This document shows positions 10,767 to 22,629 of a DNA stretch of 64,000 nucleotides, piece by piece. Position numbers and translations under genes: made by a program. Position 1 is the first letter of the stretch. Each line of letters opens with the position of its first letter. This stretch comes from Amorphophallus konjac (taxonomy: Eukaryota; Streptophyta; Magnoliopsida; Alismatales; Araceae). The notes beneath the pieces were generated by a model, which was not told where the DNA came from, did no database searches, and worked only from the letters and a program-made list of their open reading frames with translations. The stretch covers positions 266,420,698 to 266,484,697 of the forward strand of contig CM040128.1 of assembly GCA_022559845.1 (NCBI GenBank). Direction: 5' to 3'.

Positions 10767-13582
10767 GTTGACTTTGATAGAGGTGTGCCTTGAGGAAAAT
10801 AAAGAATGAAAAGTGTTCCAACAAAATAGAATAAGGTATGCTCGAATGGTAAAATCCCACCTTTGCTACCTCTTTGTCAAAATTGGTATTCTTGATGTTT
10901 TCCTTCTGCTACTTTGTATAAGCCATTCATGCTCTCATTGAATGAATATTTGGTATATCAAATGATGTTATGTGAAATGACAGATTAAGTTTGTTAGGAA
11001 GGTAACACCATGCATGAGGTGATCCTCGGATCAAAGTTCTCCACCTTGTACCAAAATTCAGAAATTAAATTATTTGGCTAATGAGGAAACATGTCTTTAG
11101 AAGGAAATCAATTTGCCTTGAAATTTTGAAATACAATGTGCCTTCAAATTGATTTTGAAATTCTTTCTTTCTTCAAGAAGGTAAATTTTCTGAAATACAG
11201 AATTGTTCATTTGACAGATATGATCCTGAAAACTTGATCTGTTATTCTTGTATTCTGCTATGATGAACATGTCTCGTTGGTTGAATGAATTTAAAAATTT
11301 TGAGGAATAAGCATGATGTCTTTACTTATTGAATACTTTTCAATCTGAAATGCATGAGCATCTGAGCTTAATTGAGTATCTGATATATCAAATGGTGTGT
11401 TGTGGAAGGGTGGATTACGTCCACCTGGAAGCTCTCACTATGTGTGAGTTGGGTTTTCGGACCTTCACCTCCACCTCGTATCGGAACTTGAAAAATCTGT
11501 TTAGCTTGTGGATGATACTCTAAGCTTTTGAAATGTTATTGAAAATCTATTTTTGAACGTTTCTGAAAATAATTAGGTTGCACTGCTTAATTTTGATCAT
11601 TTGTGCACCCTTGTTCAAAAAGGGCAAGTCTTGGAAAATGATTGTTGTTCATCATTTGAATGTGTATGTCTCCTTGTGCAATCTGTCATGATGTTCTACA
11701 AAAAAGTTTTTCATCATGTATTACATTCTCATGTTTTTATAACTTGCATGCATTAGAAAATTCATAAGGTGCATTTAGATCATTCACATGAAAAACTGAA
11801 AACTTGCATCTTGCACCCATATTACGTCTTGCACTTTGCAATGTATTTAAGATATTCTAGTGAAATGTGAAAATCTTGCATCCATATTGCATTCTGCATT
11901 GCATTTTGCATATCTCCTCACTGTGTGCTTGCATGTTATATATATTCTACTCTCCCCCTTCCTTGGAATTTCTAAGACCTCATATTTCTAACTAAATAAT
12001 GTTACAAATTGAGTCATCACTAGAGTGCTACATGTCATACACTTAGGGGGAGTAATCTTCTGATAAGTGCATCTAGATAGGAGGAGCTGCACTGTTATGT
12101 GTTCATGAAATTTTTGATATACATGCTAAATCAAATTCGCATACTTCATGCACAAAATGTGAAAATGAGTGTTAGAGATAAGGATGTTTGTATTTCCTTT
12201 CAACACTCTAGAGATATTAAACTTGTTGCATGAATGTTAAAGAGGCAATTGAGGAAAAAATTACTTGTCTATTTTTTGTAAAAAGAATCTGAAAAGAATG
12301 GCAGAGCGATGTTTAGTCTCACTGAGTAAATTAGGCACATGTCACCTGAGACGTAATGTGGTTCACTTCAGAAATGTGTTGTACTATAGTATCTCTGCTC
12401 AAAATGAGATGAAATGGTTCAATATTCTGAGTAACCGAGGAGTCTGGCATGAGCTCCATGTGTCTCCCCGCATAAAAAGGAATTATTTGAACCTGATCAC
12501 TCTTGAAAAATTCTGACAATCATGTGATATTGGTTGAGTTGAAAAATTATGGTGAAAACTCATTCTGGCAGAGCGTAGCCTCCAATACGCTTCTCTCTTA
12601 TAATGAAATGCAGTCTGTATAATCTCTCATTGTGTTGATCTGAAAATCTACATATCCATATGGCTACAGTCTACTTTCATGTTATTCACCTATACTTATG
12701 AAAATTTGATTTAATATGTATTCAGAAAATTGATTGAGTGCATTGACTATTGCATAACTCCTCTGTGTGATTACACAATCCCTTAGGTGTTACACATAAG
12801 CATCCTCGTTGTTTTGACTCTCATGCACCTCTATTATACCCATTCCCCTCTTAAATAAGTAAGGGGGAGATATGTTGCATGTAAATATATATACATATTT
12901 GCTTGGTTGCATTATGTGCATCTCATATTTCATCATTTGTATGCATTTAGCTTCATGCATTTTGCTTTATACATTTCAAAAGAAAATTTACAAATATGAA
13001 AAATAATGAAAATCCAAAAAAAATGAATGGTCTTCAAATGCTTTACGTTTGCTCAATGAGTTTTAAGCATTGAATGGCATCAGATTTATTAACAAATGCT
13101 GTAGTAGAATACTATTGATTATTGTTGGTTTCAAGTCTACTCATCTTCCCATCTTGATATCAACCAATGGTCTGTCAACATCTTGTTATGTTTTCTGGCT
13201 CTCAAAGACATTCCATGAACCATCTTGCGTTGCTTTGCTATTGCATTTTGTGAAAATCTAAAATAGGCTTTAGATTTTAAATGCTTTCATCTTGAACACT
13301 TCATCTCTTCTGAAATGTTACATAAATCTTCCAACATTGGTATCATATCCTTGAGGCCAATAATTAGCAACAATTGATATCCGAATGAGCATCATCTCTT
13401 CAGGCCTAACATGTTCATATCATATCTAATAATCCCATGTCTTTTTGTAGATGACAAACGGGGGAGAATATTGGTTGTGTGCTCATTGGGTATCTGCTCA
13501 ATGCTATATTTTTGGATCTACTCAATGCTGTCTTTTTGGACTCTCGCACACATTATTTTGTCATCATCAAAAAGGGGGAGAT
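10767..13582 (+). other. Pol-less internal region of the Copia element, with iterated polypurine tracts
   Basis: No protease, integrase or RT motif is visible in any frame across 2.8 kb of AT-rich sequence where Copia pol should lie. Purine tracts of the form A(n)GGGGGAG recur at about 12044 (TTAGGGGGAG), 12861 (AAGGGGGAGA), 13458 (ACGGGGGAGA) and 13569 (AAAAAGGGGGAGA). Iterated PPTs before the 3' LTR are a described trait of Sireviruses. The simplest reading is a non-autonomous, gag-only derivative. Confidence 0.6.
13569..13581 (+). promoter_or_regulatory. Polypurine tract before a 3' LTR
   Basis: AAAAAGGGGGAGA preceded by TCATCATC and followed by an LTR-like start TGTTGCATC at 13583. The same block recurs at 16851-16863. 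Confidence 0.7.
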
Positions 13583-14135
13583 TGTTGCATCTCCTATTTG
13601 GTGTTTGGTGTTTGGTTTTGATGATAACAAAACGATTGTGCTTGTGGGTATGTGCATGTGTTTCATTGAGCAACATGTATGCATCTTGGTTGATGAGTTA
13701 AAAGATGACTTCAAGATTCTCACTTGGAAGTCATATGGATGATTGTTGTTTAAGGAACTCATGCTATGTTATCTTGATTTGCAGGATCAAATCCATGATT
13801 CATGCTTAGAACTCAAAGGAGTCCATCAATGAAGTTCTTCTTCAAAAAGAGAGTTAACTTTCTCATTGCATTGCATCGACTCTTTCTATGTTTCATGCAT
13901 TTCATCAAATAGGTTTTCAACGTCTTGGATGGGTATTTTCATGCATTTTTCTCGTAGGATTTTTGGGCTTGAAATATCCTCAACCTATTAACTTGAAATT
14001 TGATGAATGTGATTATAGTGATGCTCTCTGATCATATGGATTCATGGTCATTTGATTTTGGTAAAACAAGTCAATGTGCATAGCGTGCTTCATTTGCCTA
14101 TATGATAATCTTGGTTTGGGGGTGATTCAATTCTC
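13583..14135 (+). repeat. Start of Copia 3' LTR, interrupted
   Basis: Begins TGTTGCATCTCC after the PPT and contains the TTTTGATGATAACAAAA block common near the start of these LTRs. From about 13970 to 14130 it matches 6328-6505 of the right-arm repeat almost base for base. It is then interrupted by a separate insertion. The end of this LTR was not found. Confidence 0.55.
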
Positions 14136-16206
14136 GCATTGTGAGAAGGTACATTGATGCGAGAATGAATGCTTGACTCATTCGTATGAAGTTCTTAAAA
14201 AAGGAGTGACAAAAAGAAAATAAAAAAATGATGGGAGAAAGTGTAATAAAATGAAATAGAAAATCAAAAAAGGGTGAAGTTATTTTCAAAGAAAAAAAGA
14301 AGAAAATAGCAAATATTTTGAGAAAATAAAAAAGTCATAAGATTCGGGATTTTTGTCCCGCATCAGTTTGGTATCAGAGCAAGTTGTCCACTTGTTCTCA
14401 CAAGTTCGGTCCTTAGCTAAGTTTGCTCCGTCGAGAAGGGAGAATTTGAAGCTTTGGGTGCATCGTCCTTGAGTTGGCGACGGGTGCGAGGCCCCGTTCG
14501 AAGTTGAAACTTCTGGTGCATCGTCCTTGTGATGGGGACTAGTGCGAGACCCCATTCGAAGCTCCAGATCCGTCCTTCTATGCCATTCATCTTCACCGCC
14601 TGTCTCCACCGACACCGCGACTCCGCCAAGCAAAAGTCCTAGGTTCGAGGTCGAACCTCCTCCAAGCGGAGGGGTTTGACGAGGATCGTCAAGCATCAAG
14701 GGCATTTATCCATTTATATTTATTTTGAGTGTTTTACTTTAATAGGCCACATTAGTAGGCTTATAGGTGTGCAATTTAAAGATAACACTATCATAGTTTT
14801 TTTTAATGTCTTAGTCTTCCCACAAGGGCTATTATTAGTCAAAAATGTTAGGTGTTCAATGTCAGATATGTTAGGTGAGGTTGGAATAAGTTGTCTGTCT
14901 GTCGTATGAAGAGTCTATATAAGACTATGTAATCCCATGTTAAGAGGACAATGAAGTTGAAATGAAATTATTGGAAAGTTAGGTGTGATGCCTTTGCCTT
15001 GTTGTTTTCTCCGAGAAGGAGATAGGTGAGATGCCCATGAGTGAGAAGCCCCCCCCGGAGTGAGAGGCTCCACAGTTGCATCATCTTTGTAAAGGAGACG
15101 GGTGAGAGGCCCCAACCAAATATCCGACGCCTTCCTAGCCACTCCCATCATCATACACTCCCCACCACCACCATCCCTGCCCCAACTCCCTTGGCTACTT
15201 TTGGCTAACCCATATGCCCATATGCATGGCCCCTCCTCTGCTCAACTTTGCAGAGGGCTGCCATCTTACCCCTCCACTTTCCCATTAATTCCTTTTATTT
15301 TTCCTTCCTCCCACCGTGCTACCCCACCCCAAGGACACTGTAGACCTTCCCCTCCTTTGGGCAAGTTGGCCCCATCATCATGCATCATTGCCTCCCGTCT
15401 GAGAACCCACCATTCACCAGTTGTTGTCCTCTCTCTCTCTCTCCCTTCTCTCTCACTACCGCGGCCCTCCTCCACTACCACCATATCAGCCTCCAACTAC
15501 CAAGCAGCCCCCAGCCTCTATTGGCCTCCCTAATCCACCATCCCCCGCGCCCACCGTCTGCAACCCGCTACCCACCTCTCCCTTGGCCGCCCTACCTACC
15601 TATCTCTCTACTGGGTGAGGCCCCCAGCCCACCTTCCTCTCCTTCCACGCAAGCAGCAGCCCCTTCACTGCCACCGTCTTCGTTCCCGTGGCTGCCCCAG
15701 TTATTCCCAGATGGCAGTCTCATCAGCCAGCCACCGTCGGTTGCCATCTCATCTTCCCCGGCTTGCCACCACCGCACCGGTACCTCAGTCGCCAGCAGCA
15801 CAGTCACCGCTAAAGGGAGGGCCGAACGTTGCCACCGGCCACCATGTTCTAGCCGACTACCACTGCCGGTCGGATGTCCTCCCACCTAGCAGCCACCGCC
15901 TCATCTGCTTGCCCACCTGCACCCCCCTTCAACGCCTCCGTTCGCCCAGACCGTCAAGGAGACACAGCACCCGGCGACCGCCCAGCCGCACCACCTCCCA
16001 TGCCCCCTTCCTGCCCCGCTGCGGTCGTTCACCCTCCCCACCCCCGCGCTCACTCTTTCTTCATTTCCCTCTCCCTCTGCATGCATGAGGAACGTCCCCC
16101 TCTCTCTCTATCCCGCGGCGAGCCCCCTCTCTCATTCTCTCTGCTCTCTCTCTCTCTCTCGCGAAGGCCCTTTTAAAAAAAGTTGAAACAAACCCCCCCA
16201 CCCATG

Positions 16207-16237
<31 letters not shown>

Positions 16238-16463
16238 GTGAAGATCTGTTAAGAAAAGAAAGTGAAGAAAAGGGGAGAACTGTTTAGAAAAAAAATAAGA
16301 AAAGAAGGAATGGAAAATAAGAAAAAAAGGGTAAAAGAAGAAAAAAATAGAGAGAGAAAGTATTTTGTGAAAAAAAGAGATAGTAGAAAAATAAAAATAA
16401 AGAAAATAGGTAATGATGTGAGAAAAGAATAAAATAAGACAACCCGGGTTTTGTCCCGCATCA
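14136..16463 (+). mobile_element. Small non-autonomous LTR element (TRIM/LARD-like)
   Basis: An A-rich left terminal segment ends TTTGTCCCGCATCA at about 14365 and is followed by the primer site TTGGTATCAGAGC (14368-14380). An A-rich right terminal segment ends with the same TTTGTCCCGCATCA at 16463. The 2.1-kb interior encodes nothing recognisable: a roughly 70-bp direct repeat (GGTGCATCGTCCTTG at about 14456 and 14516), then long C/CT-rich stretches whose Pro/Ser-rich frames (15102-16176) are composition artefacts. LTR identity is modest, so the element is old. It sits inside the LTR that starts at 13583. Confidence 0.6.
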
Positions 16464-16580
16464 TTTGATTTTGGCAAAATAAGTTAATGTGCATAGCGTG
16501 CTTCATTTGCCTATATGGTGTATTGTCACATGTGTCTAGAGTCGTGCATTCATTCTCGCATCAATGTACCTTCTCGCATT
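14137..16580. repeat. 33-bp inverted repeat and ~56-bp direct repeat around the small element
   Basis: About 14139-14171 and 16546-16578 are inverted copies with one mismatch, sharing AAGGTACATTGATGCGAG. In addition, 14047-14105 is repeated directly at 16463-16518 (GATTTTGG, then GTGCATAGCGTGCTTCATTTG). The 16519-16640 segment is itself a roughly 65-bp tandem duplication containing GAGTCGTGCATTCATT. The arrangement implies more than a simple 5-bp target duplication. Confidence 0.65.
14368..14380 (+). promoter_or_regulatory. Primer-binding site of the small LTR element
   Basis: TTGGTATCAGAGC contains the exact 12-base complement of initiator Met-tRNA, three bases after the terminal CATCA of the left repeat. 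Confidence 0.8.
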
Positions 16581-16864
16581 TGTTGTATCGTCACATGTGT
16601 GTAGAGTCGTGCATTCATTTTCACATCAATATACCTTGTAATGAAATGATGAAATGAATGCAACTGGTGTTTGATCTCAAATGGTTGGCTCTTGTGTCTC
16701 ATTTCTTTTCTATCTCGACAAATAAATGTTGAATGGTTGCGTGTTTTGCTTGGCTTGATGCACAATGAGAAATACCATGGTTTGATGCATTAAACATATT
16801 GTTTATCAAGGCATGTCATTACTCTTCTAATCCAATGTTTTGTCATCATCAAAAAGGGGGAGAT
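16464..16864 (+). other. Copia element 3' internal remnant ending in a PPT
   Basis: No gene. Contains the tandem GTCGTGCATTCATT duplication and closes with TCATCATC plus AAAAAGGGGGAGA (16851-16863), the same block as 13561-13581. This is a second 3' end of a related element. Confidence 0.5.
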
Positions 16865-18408
16865 TGTTTAGTCTCTCCGAGTGATTGTGATGATAACAAA
16901 ATCTTGAACTCTATTTTTCATCTCATGACATGTCAAGTAATCATGAGTAAGTTTTGAACGTGTTTTAAGGCCACCTTGTGTAATGCGAATAGCTTAAATG
17001 TGAGATTTAATATGAAGCTCAAATGGACATCTCCAAATGAATAATCAAAGCACATGTTCAAACTTAACCCATCTTAACGTTGCCCAGAAGGATTTCAAAT
17101 TAGCTTATTTAATATGGACTCTTTTGTAAAGCACAAGTCCTCAATGTTTAGATACGATTCAAGCACTAAACGATGCTGTTTTACAGGTTTTTCAGATTTC
17201 GATCGACCTGGCCAGCTTGGGCGGTCGACCTAATCTCCCACAGATGAAAACTCTAGAAAATTACAGGTTTTGGTCAACCACCCACCCTAGACCGGTCGAC
17301 CGGTTTTCCCAGCGCTAAAAAGTTCAAACTCTGTAAATTTTCGGTCGACCGCCCCCTTCTACCGGTCGACCGCCAGCTTCGAGACAACTTTTGTTGACTT
17401 GTGTTCTTCAACGTGGGAATGCCCTTTCATTGGATTTGTTTAATCCCAAAGTCACCAGACTTGCCATGATTTGTGGATCTAGTTCCTGGCTTGTCCCTTC
17501 ACAAAACCCTTGAAAGACCCCTCTAATATATGTATTTAACCCTAGGGACAAATAGGTAAAGTTTGATCACAAATGGATTAGGTTTAGTGGATTTTCGGAT
17601 TCACGTTTTTGGGTTTACGCCGTGTTCAGTCGACCTAAAGGGTAGGGGCGGTCGACCTAAATGTTATAGACAGAAAACATGCCAACTCTGGGAATTTCGG
17701 TCGACCGGAGGCATAGGGTCGGTCGACCGGAATGAACAGTGTTCCCGATTTTGTGAAAGTTCAGATTTTTGTATGAAAACTCAAGGCTACACTCCTTTAT
17801 ACAAATTACATGAAATATGAACTCGAAAACCCACATGACAAGGAGTGTATTACTATATTGAAAATCTTTCAAACCTTTATTTGTTCAACCAAAATAAGAA
17901 TCAAACAACCTAAAGTTTGATTAACATGAATGCTCATTGTGATGACAAAACACAACCAATGATTGTTTTAGAAACTCAAATATGTTTCCACCATTTAAAA
18001 CCTCTTCATGAATATGCAAGAAAATATTATGAAAACATGAGTAACATATCTAACATCAAGATCAAAAACTATAAATGGAAACTTACTATTTTTCCACAAA
18101 TACATACATGCAATGTGTCAAGTTCTCACCATGAATCTTGATACCTTTGCATATAGGATTGGCATTGCTTTTCAAACCTGCATAGGAGAGTAAATGAAGT
18201 TAATACAATGCAAGTTCAATCACTTCGATGCCATCTACCACTTAATCAATATTTTGGTGTCTTGGGAGTCTATTAAACCTTTTCAAACCAATCTTAAATC
18301 AAGACCCAAACTCACATCTTACATCAAGAGATTAACATGGTTTTATTCATGAGAGTCCATTCAAGATCTCAACAAGCAAGCTTTTGAAGAAACCAATTAG
18401 CCAAGTGT
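16865..18408. repeat. Copia LTR fragments with GGTCGACC palindrome clusters
   Basis: An LTR-like start TGTTTAGTCTCTCCGAG follows the PPT at 16865. Palindromic GGTCGACC-type motifs cluster at about 17197-17390 and again at 17630-17735. The segment about 17560-17770 matches 3310-3510 on the plus strand, so it is in the orientation opposite to the 16865 start. Two LTR pieces in opposite orientation are therefore fused here. I see no coding sequence up to 18408. Confidence 0.5.
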
Positions 18409-19302
18409 TTACATGTAAATCTTCAATCCAAAGTCCAAGGCCAAATTGGCCATACACTCAACCAAAGTATGAACCTTGAATAAAATACTCATCGAACTCC
18501 ATGTTGTACTCAGATACGGACACCTATCAATGAGACTCTGCCACCTATTAATGAGCCTCTGACGGTACGTGGTAGGAAGGTACTTATTTCTAAGCTTGAC
18601 CTTCCTCTCATTCCAAGTCTCAACCTGGGGCTCTTGACGCTGAAATAGCAAGCTCTCCACATTCCTCCAATAAGTTTGCACTTGCCCTAACAGCTTCATC
18701 TTAGCGAACTTGACTCTCTGGTAGTCAGTCATCTCAAACCACTCAAAGTACCGGTCCATGACAGCCTCCAATCTAGATACACCTTCAGGTCCAAGGACCT
18801 ATCAAAAAGGGAAGGGTCCGCACGCACGTTCCTAAGAACGCGGTCATCTTCATCGTAATCACTATTCCACCGTTGGGCACGATGGTCACGACCATAACCC
18901 CCATACTCGTTATCGGACTCATAATCATCCACCTCAGGGACTCGACACCTCCTATCATCTATCCCTTGAGCCCTTGGCGCAACAGGTTGCTGAGCCGGCT
19001 CCTGTTGACCATTCGTCGACGCGGGGTGCGCTTCAACCGAGGCTCTCTCTAGAACGACAATTCTCCCCACCAAACCCTGAATAGATTGGTCCGACTATTC
19101 GGCCCGATCCTCTAAGTCCTTCATTCTTCCTTCCAGACGTGTGCCTAAGTACACGCGTACTCAACCCATCCATACGCGTATCCAATCTATCCATAAGAGT
19201 TCAGAACATGTCGACCACAGAAGGCTCATCGGGACTACGTACTCGGGGATCCGCCATAGGTGGTGGTGGTGGTGAGTATTGGGTACCTCTACGAGTGGAC
19301 AT
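18409..19302 (-). pseudogene. Ty3/Gypsy gag relic
   Basis: The minus-strand ATG at 19302 begins MSTRRGTQYSPPPPP. A TGA soon follows, then frames continue through an acidic/Tyr-Asp linker (to about 18730) into a retrotransposon gag core (MEAVMDRYFEWFEM, VKFAKMKLLGQVQTYW, RNKYLPTTYRQRLINRW). That core is typical of chromovirus gag. It is frameshifted at about 18780 and again near 18530, then cut off where it meets the Copia LTR fragments. The 5' LTR and primer site of the same element lie just upstream (19525 onward). Confidence 0.75.
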
Positions 19303-19524
19303 GCAATGACACATAGATTGGAGTGCACTGACTAATGAGAAATGAAGAACCTAGACTCAACCAATATCCAGTACGTGGCGAAGATATTGATCCGAAGATC
19401 CACTCACTCAAGACTGTTACCTTTCTAATAGGGGTAACATATCGTTCCGGTAACACCTTTTCATATACCAGATATAGGAATGGAATGCAACACCGAGGAC
19501 AATACTACCCTAGACTCAAACCAT

Positions 19525-19536
19525 GCTCTGATATCA
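19525..19536 (-). promoter_or_regulatory. Primer-binding site of the Gypsy element
   Basis: Minus strand TGATATCAGAGC, one mismatch to the initiator Met-tRNA complement, three bases after the LTR end CCTGCATCA (19540). Confidence 0.75.
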
Positions 19537-19539
19537 ATT

Positions 19540-21440
19540 TGATGCAGGACAAATCCGACTCGATCGGACAATACAACCTTAGACTCTATATGTCAACTTG
19601 ACTCGTTTGGACTGACACAATTAGCAATGACGCGCACAATGGAAACACCTCAGTTGGCCACTAATTTGCTCCAGAGAGGTGAACATGTCCTCAACAAGAA
19701 GTACAAGCTCACAATCGTCCCAAGCGAGGGAAATGCGAGGATTTACGCGGTTGAGAAATCGGCAGAGAGTCAAGGGTGGTCAACTCACTTGCGTGCTCGG
19801 ATCGAGTCACGGGACGGTCACGCTCTCTTTCTCACAGCGGTGATGGAATTTGAAGCAAGCTAGATTTTCTATCTCATGCAAGCAGTGGCTTTCAAACACA
19901 TATGAAATAAGCACGTGCGAGAATGGGAGAGTAAAAACGTACCTCCACGCTCACTCAACGCAGGGAGGTAAAAGGCTACACACTAGACCCGGGAGCGGCG
20001 AGCTTGGGTTGATGGGCCGCAAGCCGAAGGGGTCTTCGGGGCGGAGGCGAGCTGCTGGTCCTGCTAGGTACTGTTCAGATATGTAGGCCAGCAAGCGAGA
20101 GCGGCCAGTGGGACGGTGGCCTCCGATCGTCTTCTGGTTGCGGCGATTGGCTGGGACGTTGGTGGGATGTCCCCTTGCGATCCCTGGGAGTGGTGATCGT
20201 TGGATCTAAGCTGAAGTCCCGATGGGAGATCTAGAAGAAAGATATGTCCTGCAGTCCTACAACTGGACAGATTTACACGACCCAGCGAAGACGGTCGCTG
20301 CGGGCAGATCCGGAGGCAGATCGAAATGAAACCAGCACTGTTGCGAAGGGCGCTTGAAGATCTACAACTTAAAGTAATTTCATAACCATCCATCAGACCA
20401 ATTCTCCAGGGAAAACTCTGCAATAGGAACCTCATGTTGACCGGGTGTGCAGGGCAGACTGTAACCAGCCTGAAGATGAGGGTTGACCGGGGGTAAACGG
20501 TGGATCTGGATCAAGGTAACAAGGATAAAAGAGGGGGAAGTGGGGATCGTGAACACCAATTTGGTGGCCATCAGAGAAGGTTTAGGGGGTGGGAAAATTA
20601 GTTGTGCAAGGTTCTGTCTCGCAGACTTATAGGCTGGTAGATTACACTGGGTGGGAAAACATAGGTGGGAAGGGGATCAAACGGTGGTGGATCAGAGTAA
20701 AATTTGAACTGGGAAGAGGGAGGACGTGGGGATGAAGCTATCAAATTTTGAAGGTGATCAGACGGTGGGATTTGGCGAACCAACCACTTCTTTCAGGCTC
20801 TGACCTGCTTCACGGAGTTCTGGACAGCAAGCCAAATACTGGCTTGTGGCGGCTCGATGGCGGTGGCGGCTGAGCGTCGCACCCAGCGGAGTTGATAAAG
20901 CTTGGAATCGCTCCAAGGAAGAGGGCGTTGCACCCTAGATCTGCAGCCTTCACAGCTGCAAGGAGGAGGAGAGACGAGGGGTGCGCCTCTTGCTCTTGCA
21001 CACAAAATCTATTTTTTCTTCTATTATTCTTCAATAAAATTGTTACAAGACATTTTATATCAAACCCTAGACCTAGAATAAAAGACTTAAATTACCCTTG
21101 GTCAATGGGAGAGGGAGGGTAATATGAGGATGAAGACTTATTCAAATCTCACATGGGGGAAAGGTGGGGGGCGCCCGGTCAAAGTTGGCTTCCTTGGTCA
21201 AAATTCCACCATGGATCGTAGACCAGCCCTAATGGGCCTTCTAAGCTAGGAAGCCCATAAGAGAGGGAGTGGCCCAATTGGGCTTCAAGTGGCCTTAAGG
21301 CACAATCTGAAAATAAACCACCTAATAGACCCTTTTGATGACATTAGCCCAACTAACACTCTCTTGACCCAAGAATAACTCAAGAAGAATATACAATTAC
21401 ATACTACACACCAAATGAACACTGAAAAATGTCACGCTCA
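19540..21440 (-). repeat. Chromovirus-like LTR, minus orientation
   Basis: Bounded downstream by the PBS and upstream by the integrase tail at 21489. The start after the TCTCCCCCTTGAG segment (about 21440) is approximate. Much of it (20252-21440) is repeated in inverted orientation at 22630-23825. Parts near 19797-20050 resemble the LTR at 61940-64000 (shared CGGGTCACGGGACGGTC-like and CTCCACGCAGGGAGGTAAA segments), so both belong to one superfamily. Confidence 0.65.
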
Positions 21441-22030
21441 AGGGGGAGACTCTAGGCGGTCTCCAAGCCAAAGGGATGTCTGCATAGCTCAAGTGGTATT
21501 GCGCGCCTTGTAGTGTCGACCCACTGAGTCGTGCCGCTTGGAAGCTCTGGTGTCCGCACCAATTCTTTCCGGGTGGGAAGAACTCAACCCTGTAGAGTAA
21601 GGGTCTCGATCGCTCCGGTACCGCTCCAGCAGATCTGGATCTATTCTCTCGAGCGCCCGAGTGATCCATGTGTCGTCAGACATGGGCCGTCCTCTCCGTC
21701 GCACCAGATAGCTCGGGTAAGCTCCACTCCTAGTGATCGTCACCTGCTCTTGTGCTCTATCTGCTCACACTGCTGAGGTAATGAGGTTGGAAGTGGACTC
21801 TCAGGGGTGGGGTCACTCACAAAGGGAGGAGACGGCTCAAAAGGCCCACTAGGAATCACCGCTAGGTCCCTATAGGCAACTAGATTCGATATATTAAAAG
21901 TAGAGCTAATCCCATATTCCTCAAGCAAGTCGACAACGTACGTATTGGACCCGACTCGCCTCAACACTCGAAAGGGACCGGCATCACGAGCTTGCAATAT
22001 CTTCACGGTTCCAGAGGGAAACCGTTCAGG
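20252..22030. repeat. Left arm of second palindrome
   Basis: Inverted copy of 22065-23825. Pairs include the AACGGTTTCCCTCT ends next to the centre and the AGTTGCAGGACT-like outer ends near 20252/23825. The spacer is only about 35 bases. Each arm holds the same truncated pol tail followed by LTR. Confidence 0.8.
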
Positions 22031-22045
22031 TCTGACCCTGGTCAT
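21489..22045 (-). pseudogene. Chromovirus integrase C-terminus and chromodomain, left copy
   Basis: The minus-strand frame 22045-21740 encodes the integrase tail (GPFRVLRRVGSNTYVVDLL, FNISNLVAYRD). An overlapping frame 21743-21489 gives a chromodomain-like segment (SYLVRRRGRPMSDDTWI, then LERIDPDLLERY). Chromodomains steer integration to marked chromatin. The catalytic core is absent because the copy begins abruptly at the palindrome centre. A stop or shift separates the two frames near 21740. Confidence 0.75.
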
Positions 22046-22086
22046 GACATAATCACCCTACGTCTAAACGGTTTCCCTCTAGAACC

Positions 22087-22559
22087 GTGAAGAAATTGCA
22101 AGCTCGCGGTGTCGATCCCTTTCGAGTGTTGAGGCGAGTCGGGTCCAATGCGTACGTTGTCGACTTGCTTGAGGAATATGAGATCAGCTCTACTTTCAAT
22201 ATATCGGATTTAGTTACCTATAGGGACCCAGCGGTGATTCCTAGTGAGCCTTTTGAGCCGTCTCCTCCCTTTGTGAGTGACCCCACCCCCGACAGTACAC
22301 TTCTAGCCTCATTACCTCAACAGCGTGAGCAGATAGAGCACATGAGCATGTGACGATCACTAGGAGTGGAGCTTACCCGCGCTATCTGATGCGATGGAGA
22401 GGACGGCGCACGTCCGATGACACATGGATCACCCGGGCGGAGCTCGAGAGAATAGATCCAGATCTACTGGAGCGGTACCGGAGTGATCGAGACCCTTACT
22501 CTACAGGGTCGAGTTCTTCCCACCTGGGGAGAATTGGTGCGAACACTAGAGCTTCCTAG
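22087..22559 (+). pseudogene. Chromovirus integrase C-terminus and chromodomain, right copy
   Basis: Same truncated protein as the left copy: an integrase tail in frame 22087-22353 (PFRVLRRVGSNAYVVDLL), then a second frame 22350-22559 with the chromodomain-like YLMRWRGRRTSDDTWI. Both copies start at the same internal codon, which argues for one inverted duplication and against two independent truncations. Confidence 0.75.
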
Positions 22560-22629
22560 CGGCACGACTTAGTGGGTCGACACTACAGGACGTGCAGTAC
22601 CACTCGAGCTATGCAGACATCCCTTTGGC

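Noticed and set aside
11329..13742. Small frames in the Copia 3' region
   Set aside because: Short, AT-rich, no recognisable domain and not in the pol order.
15102..16176. Pro/Ser-rich frames of up to 169 codons
   Set aside because: C- and CT-rich low-complexity sequence inside a small LTR element, open in several frames, no domain.
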